This document shows positions 59,450-64,000 of a stretch of 64,000 nucleotides of DNA, one piece after another. The stretch's first letter is position 1; every line of letters begins with the position of its first letter. The stretch is from Flavobacterium potami (GTDB taxonomy: Bacteria; Bacteroidota; Bacteroidia; Flavobacteriales; Flavobacteriaceae): assembly GCF_020026915.1 (NCBI RefSeq), contig NZ_JAINUY010000002.1, positions 248,001-312,000 on the forward strand, written 5' to 3'. The notes under the pieces are model-generated. The model ran no database searches, had not been told where the DNA came from, and was given only the letters and a program-made list of their open reading frames with translations. Both the position numbers and the translations under genes were made by a program.

Positions 59450-60319
59450 ATGAAAAAAATCAAAATGTTGTTATCTGCATTTTTGCTTTGTCTTACCACC
59501 ATGACATACGCAGCAAAAGTAGATACTTTGCAAGTTGCGAGTGCCGCTATGGGAAAAACCTACAAAGCAGCGGTAGTTTTACCAAATTCTTATGCTAAAA
59601 GCAAAACGACTTTTCCGGTAATGTATTTGTTACATGGTGCGTACGGGCATTTTAGCGATTGGCTTAAAAATACGCCGAACAAAAAACTGGTACACAATCT
59701 TGCAGATCAATACAATATGATTATCGTAATGCCGGAAGGAGAAACATTTAGTTTTTATTTGGATAGTCCGGTAAATAAAGAAAGTCAGTTTGAGACTTTT
59801 ATTACACAAGAAGTCATTCAAAAAGTAGACAAGACATATAAGACAATTGCAAATAGAAACGGAAGAGTAATTACAGGGCTTTCAATGGGCGGACATGGGG
59901 CTTTGTATTTATCGGCCAGACATCCTGATTTGTTCTGTGCTGCAGGAAGTATGAGTGGTGCTGTAGATATGAGTACAATGCTCAATAGAGATTCTTCTGC
60001 TCAAATTGTCAAATTAATGCAGCCTGTTTTTGGAGATAAAAGCGGTAATACAGAATTGTACGAACAGAATTCTGTTCTAAGAATGGCTGATAAAATCAAA
60101 TCGAATAAACTCCCTTTGGTTATTGATTGTGGTGTAGATGATTTTTTAATTGAACCGAATCGAGAATTACATAGAAGATTAGTATATAATAAGGTAGATC
60201 ACGATTATACCGAGCGTCCAGGTGCTCACACTTGGGATTATTGGGAAAATTCATTGCCCTATCACGCACTATTTTTTAGTAAAATACTAACTAAGAATCA
60301 GCTTACTGCAAAAAAATAA
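59450..60319 (+). CDS. Secreted esterase D/feruloyl-esterase-like hydrolase
   Basis: A 289-residue protein with a signal peptide (about 1-21, TMTYAA). An alpha/beta-hydrolase follows: FPVMYLLHGAYGHFSDW (oxyanion strand), TGLSMGGHGALYLSARHPDLF (nucleophile Ser in GLSMGG), DCGVDDFLIEPNRELH (Asp) and PGAHTWDYWENSLPYH (His). This is the putative-esterase (PF00756-type) family that includes feruloyl and acetyl-xylan esterases and S-formylglutathione hydrolases. The secreted form suggests hydrolysis of an ester on an external substrate. Monocistronic, no polysaccharide-utilisation genes in view. Confidence 0.88.
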   Translation: MKKIKMLLSAFLLCLTTMTYAAKVDTLQVASAAMGKTYKAAVVLPNSYAKSKTTFPVMYLLHGAYGHFSDWLKNTPNKKLVHNLADQYNMIIVMPEGETFSFYLDSPVNKESQFETFITQEVIQKVDKTYKTIANRNGRVITGLSMGGHGALYLSARHPDLFCAAGSMSGAVDMSTMLNRDSSAQIVKLMQPVFGDKSGNTELYEQNSVLRMADKIKSNKLPLVIDCGVDDFLIEPNRELHRRLVYNKVDHDYTERPGAHTWDYWENSLPYHALFFSKILTKNQLTAKK

Positions 60320-60409
60320 AGGCATTTTTATTGCAAAATAAGCCAAATCACTTTTTTTGGTTTAATTTTTGGAATACCTTTATAGTATAATCCTTAAAAA
60401 AAAATAATT

Positions 60410-60934
60410 ATGAAAAAGATACTTACACTATTCGCTGTTGTTGGAATGATGGCGTTTTCGAGTTGTTCGAGTGATAATAATGATAATGTTGATTATGATA
60501 CGATAGCAACAGTTTATGAAAATGTAGCTCCTAATTATTATAACTTTAATCCAAGTTCTGATCCGCTTAAAAATTTTAGAGTTAGTTTTGTTTTTCCACA
60601 ACGAATTTTTGATTCAGATGTGGTCTTAGTGTATCGATATGCAGGTGTAGATAGTGGTAGAGATGTTTGGGAGTTTTTGCCTGAAACTCATTACTTTGAT
60701 GATGGCACTAGAAACTTTTCTTATGATTTTACATTCAGTGATTCTTTTGTAGATATTTATTTAAATGGTAATAATCTTACTGATCCCGAACTTAATGCTT
60801 TTAGATTTAATCAGATTTTTAGAATTGTTGTAGTTCCTGCTGATTTTGCTAAATCTGTTAATAAAAGTAATTACCTAGAGGTGATGAAAGCAGCTAATTT
60901 AACTGAAAGTCAAGTGCAAAAAATAAAACTTTAA
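60410..60934 (+). CDS. Lipoprotein of unknown function
   Basis: A 174-residue protein with a lipoprotein signal (LFAVVGMMAFSSC, Cys at about 19) and an Asn/Asp-rich linker (SSDNNDNVDYD). The domain VYENVAPNYYNFNPSSDPLKNFRVSFVFPQRIFDSDVVLVYRYAGVD and WEFLPETHYFDDGTRNFSYDFTFSDSFVDIYLNGNNL is beta-sandwich-like. Family not recognised with certainty. It has about 90 bases of spacer after the esterase gene and may be co-expressed. Confidence 0.6.
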   Translation: MKKILTLFAVVGMMAFSSCSSDNNDNVDYDTIATVYENVAPNYYNFNPSSDPLKNFRVSFVFPQRIFDSDVVLVYRYAGVDSGRDVWEFLPETHYFDDGTRNFSYDFTFSDSFVDIYLNGNNLTDPELNAFRFNQIFRIVVVPADFAKSVNKSNYLEVMKAANLTESQVQKIKL

Positions 60935-60952
60935 TATTTTTGATAAAGATAT

Positions 60953-60987
60953 AAAAAAAAGGAAATCTTTCGATTTCCTTTTTTTAT
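60953..60987. terminator. Bidirectional terminator
   Basis: AAAAAAGGAAATC / GATTTCCTTTTTT with a 4-base loop, between the convergent genes at 60934 and 60997. Confidence 0.9.
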
Positions 60988-60996
60988 AACTAAAAA

Positions 60997-62025
60997 TTAT
61001 CGACGACCACCACCGCCTTCGTTAGTTTTAATTTCAAAATTAATACTTGGGTCAAATGGTTTTTCTGTTATTTTTATAAGTGGTAAAACCATAGTGTAAT
61101 TGTTTTTTGGAATTACACCGGTGTTTGCTCCACGACCCGCAGGATGTAGAGATATTAGTAGAGCATTTTTGTTATCCATCGGTGAAAAGTAGAAAGATAT
61201 ATCTTTTGTTGTTGCTGCAATTGTGTTTGGTGAATATGTTCTTGTATAGTTATCGTTACTGTAAAGTCCAATCCCGCTGTATCTACCTATATCGTTTAAC
61301 GATGTTCCTTCGCAAGCATCTTCCCTTGTTTCTCTCAAGTTTGGCAAAGTTATGATGCCGTCATCTTTTAATTGTATATGCAATATAGGAAAAGCACTAC
61401 TGTGTGTTTTTTCTGTCAAATATCGATTGTCATAAAATGTGGTTCTAATTGTTATTTCATAGGTTTTGTTCTTACTGAATGGGTATTCTATTGACATTGC
61501 AGAAGCTTTTAAATCATCTATACTTCGTGTTGTGCCTTTTTCGTCGGTTCTTTTTAATTCTTTATTGCTTGCTTGTAGTATTAAGCAATTGTAATAATAG
61601 TTATGATGTGGTTTGCCATAGCCTCTAATTAGATGTTCATTTGTGGCCTCGTTATAAGGATAGGGATTGTAGCCGTATACGCCACGATTTGGATAATACG
61701 TTCCAGATGAATTTGAATAAATATCAACCGTGCAACCGCTATTGGTATTGGGGGCTATTCCGTATGAAAAGTCAAAAATGAAAGTTCCATCCGATGACTT
61801 ATTGGTTGATTTATTATTAACTGTTTTTTCAGGAATATCATATATAAATATAGGCTCTTTGGGCTTTGACCCATCAGTAATTTCGGCTTCATATACAATG
61901 TCTCCATTTATAATATAAGTTTGAGTCGGATTATTGAGGGTTTGATTTTTTGATGGTATTTCATCTTTGCTGTCGCATCCTGTAAAAAGGAAAGGGGCTA
62001 ATAAATAAAAACAGATCTTTTTCAT
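60997..62025 (-). CDS. Lipoprotein of unknown function
   Basis: A 342-residue protein with a lipoprotein signal (LLAPFLFTGC, Cys at about 17). The sequence is largely beta with Tyr/Asn/Pro-rich stretches (YYPNRGVYGYNPYPYNEATNEHLIRGYGKPHHNYYYN). The C-terminus is INFEIKTNEGGGGRR. No recognised family; a surface adhesin-like or sugar-binding role is possible but unproven. Confidence 0.55.
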   Translation of the reverse strand: MKKICFYLLAPFLFTGCDSKDEIPSKNQTLNNPTQTYIINGDIVYEAEITDGSKPKEPIFIYDIPEKTVNNKSTNKSSDGTFIFDFSYGIAPNTNSGCTVDIYSNSSGTYYPNRGVYGYNPYPYNEATNEHLIRGYGKPHHNYYYNCLILQASNKELKRTDEKGTTRSIDDLKASAMSIEYPFSKNKTYEITIRTTFYDNRYLTEKTHSSAFPILHIQLKDDGIITLPNLRETREDACEGTSLNDIGRYSGIGLYSNDNYTRTYSPNTIAATTKDISFYFSPMDNKNALLISLHPAGRGANTGVIPKNNYTMVLPLIKITEKPFDPSINFEIKTNEGGGGRR

Positions 62026-62139
62026 AATATATTTTGTTTAAAGGTTTATAATGAGATAAATATATTTAAAATAAAGAATAATCTTGCTTTTTAAATGTTA
62101 AAAATGTAGGTTTTTATTTACTATATTTAAGATTGTTTA

Positions 62140-62173
62140 AATAAAAAAAGGAAATCTTTACGATTTCCTCTTC
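62140..62173 (-). terminator. Terminator of the TerC-family gene
   Basis: GGAAATC / GATTTCC with a 5-base loop and A/T runs, shortly after the stop at 62196. Confidence 0.75.
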
Positions 62174-62195
62174 TTTTATCTGTATTTTTTAGTGA

Positions 62196-63164
62196 TTATT
62201 CTTTGTCAGAATCCGTCAACACTTTTTCTTCTCCAAACTTCAAAGAAACCAAAACTCCAACTAAAAGAGATAAAGCGATAAATCCTAAAGAAGCCCATTC
62301 TGGAACTTCGATATAATCGTGAAGTAGCATTTTTAATCCTACGAAAGCTAAAATCGCTACCAAGCTGTATTCCAAATAACTGAATTTTGCCAGCATATTT
62401 GCTAGGAAAAAATACATAGAACGTAATCCTAAAATAGCGAATATATTAGAACTGAATACTAAAAAAGGATCTTTTGTAATGGCTAAGATGGCAGGAACGC
62501 TATCTACTGCAAACAATACATCCATAACTTCGATTACAATTAAAGCTACAAATAATGGTGTTGCGGCTTTCTTTGCAGTATTGGTTGAGATAAAGAATTT
62601 TTCGCCATCCATTTCTGAAGTAATCGGGATTACTTTTCCTAATGTTTTGTATACAAAAGAGTCTTTCGGGTGAAAATCTTCATCTTCTCCAGAAAAAAGC
62701 ATTTTTGCCGCTGTAAAAAGCAAGAACAATCCGAATACGTAAGTAGTCCAGGTAAATTTGCTAATTAACATTACTCCAAAGAAAATCATTAAACCACGGA
62801 AAACAATGGCTCCAAGGATTCCCCAGAATAAAACGCGGTGTTGATATTTTTGAGGAATTTTAAATGAAGCAAAAATGATGGCAATAACAAATATGTTATC
62901 TACACTTAACGAAAGTTCAATTAAATAACCTGTTATAAACTTCATCGCAGCAACTGCAGGTTTTAGTTTGTCAGGATTATCAATATAATCTGTTGTATAA
63001 AGCCAATAGATTACTCCCGAAAATAAAAAAGATAAAGTAACCCAAATCAGGGTCCATTTACTGGCTTCTTTAGTGCTGATAATATGCGGTGTTTTGTTGA
63101 AGACTCCTAAGTCTAAAGCAAGAATAAAAATTACAGCAAGTAAGAAAAGGGACCAGACTATCAT
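62196..63164 (-). CDS. TerC-family integral membrane protein
   Basis: A 322-residue protein with about nine helices. The TerC motifs ELSLSVDNIFVIAIIFASFKIPQKYQHRVLFWGILGAIVFRG and EVMDVLFAVDSVPAILAITKDPFLVFSSNIFAILGLRSMYF carry the conserved Asp residues of the family, which handles metal ions (tellurite resistance, Mn/Ca homeostasis). Similar to the Alx/TerC branch rather than to phage TerC. The ion is unknown. Confidence 0.92.
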   Translation of the reverse strand: MIVWSLFLLAVIFILALDLGVFNKTPHIISTKEASKWTLIWVTLSFLFSGVIYWLYTTDYIDNPDKLKPAVAAMKFITGYLIELSLSVDNIFVIAIIFASFKIPQKYQHRVLFWGILGAIVFRGLMIFFGVMLISKFTWTTYVFGLFLLFTAAKMLFSGEDEDFHPKDSFVYKTLGKVIPITSEMDGEKFFISTNTAKKAATPLFVALIVIEVMDVLFAVDSVPAILAITKDPFLVFSSNIFAILGLRSMYFFLANMLAKFSYLEYSLVAILAFVGLKMLLHDYIEVPEWASLGFIALSLLVGVLVSLKFGEEKVLTDSDKE

Positions 63165-63299
63165 AATGATTTTGTTTAAATGATTTACAAAGATAAGTTT
63201 TGAAGTTTAACTTAAAAATTAAATTTAGTACTAAAATTAAGTAATATTTGTTATTTGTAAAATGTTAAGTGTTATAAAGTTATAGGCTTTCATGAACAA

Positions 63300-63333
63300 A
63301 AAAAAGTGCCAACAAATAAATGTGGCACTTTTA
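63300..63333 (-). terminator. Terminator of glutamine synthetase
   Basis: AAAAGTGCCA / TGGCACTTTT with an 11-base loop, about 20 bases after the stop at 63355. Confidence 0.85.
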
Positions 63334-63354
63334 GAATATAATGTAAGCTTTGAA

Positions 63355-64000
63355 TTATAGCGCTGATTTAACAGTTTTGATAATTCTAGCAGCAATTTTG
63401 TATGGGTCTCCGTTTGAAGCTGGTCTTCTGTCTTCCAACCATCCTTTCCATCCTTTTTGAACTGTCATCAAAGGAATTCTGATAGAACATCCTCTGTCAG
63501 AAACTCCATAAGAGAAATCGTGGATAGAAGCAGTTTCGTGCTTACCAGTTAAACGTTGGTCGTTGTAAGCTCCGTAAACAGCAATGTGCTCAGCAGTTAC
63601 AGGACGGAAAGCCTCGCAAATTCTTTCGTAAGTTGCTTGGTCTCCACACGTTCTTAATACTTCGTTAGAGAAGTTAGCGTGCATTCCAGAACCATTCCAG
63701 TCTGTATCTCCTAGAGGTTTTGGGTGATATTCGATATAGTAACCATATTTCTCAGTCAAACGATCTAATAGGTAACGAGCAACCCAGATTTCGTCTCCAG
63801 CTTTTTTAGCACCTTTAGCGAATAATTGGAATTCCCATTGTCCACAAGCAACCTCTTGATTGATTCCTTCGAAGTTGATACCAGCAGCGATACATAAATC
63901 AGCATGCTCTTCAACTAATTTTCTTCCGTGTGTGTTTTTTCCACCTACTGAACAGTAGTACATCCCTTGTGGAGCAGGGTATCCTCCAACTGGGAAACCA
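63355..64000 (-). CDS. glnA: Glutamine synthetase, GSII (eukaryotic) type, 5' end outside the window
   Basis: About 215 C-terminal residues are visible. The reading frame continues past 64000, so the first visible ATG at 63963 is internal. GINQEVACGQWEFQ, PLGDTDWNGSGMHANFS, TGKHETASIHDFSYGVSDRGCSIRIP and DRRPASNGDPYKIAARI are the GSII (short, eukaryotic-like) signatures with metal and ATP-binding residues. GSII is common in Flavobacteria. The enzyme makes glutamine from glutamate and ammonia. Confidence 0.93.
   Translation of the reverse strand, partial: GFPVGGYPAPQGMYYCSVGGKNTHGRKLVEEHADLCIAAGINFEGINQEVACGQWEFQLFAKGAKKAGDEIWVARYLLDRLTEKYGYYIEYHPKPLGDTDWNGSGMHANFSNEVLRTCGDQATYERICEAFRPVTAEHIAVYGAYNDQRLTGKHETASIHDFSYGVSDRGCSIRIPLMTVQKGWKGWLEDRRPASNGDPYKIAARIIKTVKSAL

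Overview
The window reads as chromosome of a Flavobacterium-like bacterium (Bacteroidetes). The DNA is AT-rich and many starts lack a Shine-Dalgarno sequence. Many genes are preceded by the Bacteroidetes promoter pattern TTG-N19-23-TAnnTTTG. The gene content also fits: several TonB-dependent receptors, many small lipoproteins and secreted proteins, a DUF5723 outer-membrane protein, a GSII-type glutamine synthetase and a fused B12 mutase (IcmF). I saw no tRNA, rRNA, insertion sequence or CRISPR array.

Layout. 1-8.2 kb is an iron/metal uptake block: three TonB-dependent receptors (the first cut by the window edge), a DUF4198 periplasmic protein and a PepSY membrane protein. The four transcription units here share one AT-rich operator-like element. 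8.4-18.7 kb holds an MFS permease, two lipoproteins, topoisomerase III, a YwqK/MORN-like lipoprotein, an AraC regulator with two Rossmann-fold enzymes, and a three-gene unit of small proteins. 18.9-29.3 kb is accessory: a possible 43-codon leader ORF before a GreA/B-domain gene, then many small unknown genes on the minus strand. Blocks there are separated by three copies of a ~75 bp palindromic repeat. One block (26198-28550) is a tightly coupled trio: a protein with an R-x6-H (HEPN-like) motif, a deaminase-like protein (CAE + CxxC) and an unknown protein. This is my best candidate for an undescribed conflict or defence system.

29.6-32.4 kb carries prfA and a DUF5723 gene. 32.8-39.3 kb is an envelope/general-stress block: holin-like, YtxH, lmo0937-like, outer-membrane beta-barrel, DUF4142, a histidine kinase/response regulator/AraC operon, CsbD and Dps. 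39.5-52.3 kb is mostly core metabolism: pyrF, a metal-receptor protein, catalase behind a tandem-duplicated leader, purU, DUF4197, an L,D-transpeptidase and icmF. 52.4-54.8 kb is a small accessory patch of unknown genes and interspersed repeats.

54.8-59.2 kb contains four small secreted paralogues and a divergent AraC regulator. A nearly invariant ~40 bp element precedes three of the paralogues and the regulator itself, so this looks like a self-contained regulon. 59.4-64 kb holds an esterase, two lipoproteins, a TerC-family protein and the 3' part of GSII glutamine synthetase.

The spacers also contain numerous long imperfect palindromes. Their arms are degenerate 7-8 bp tandem repeats, and unrelated sequence families share this same architecture.
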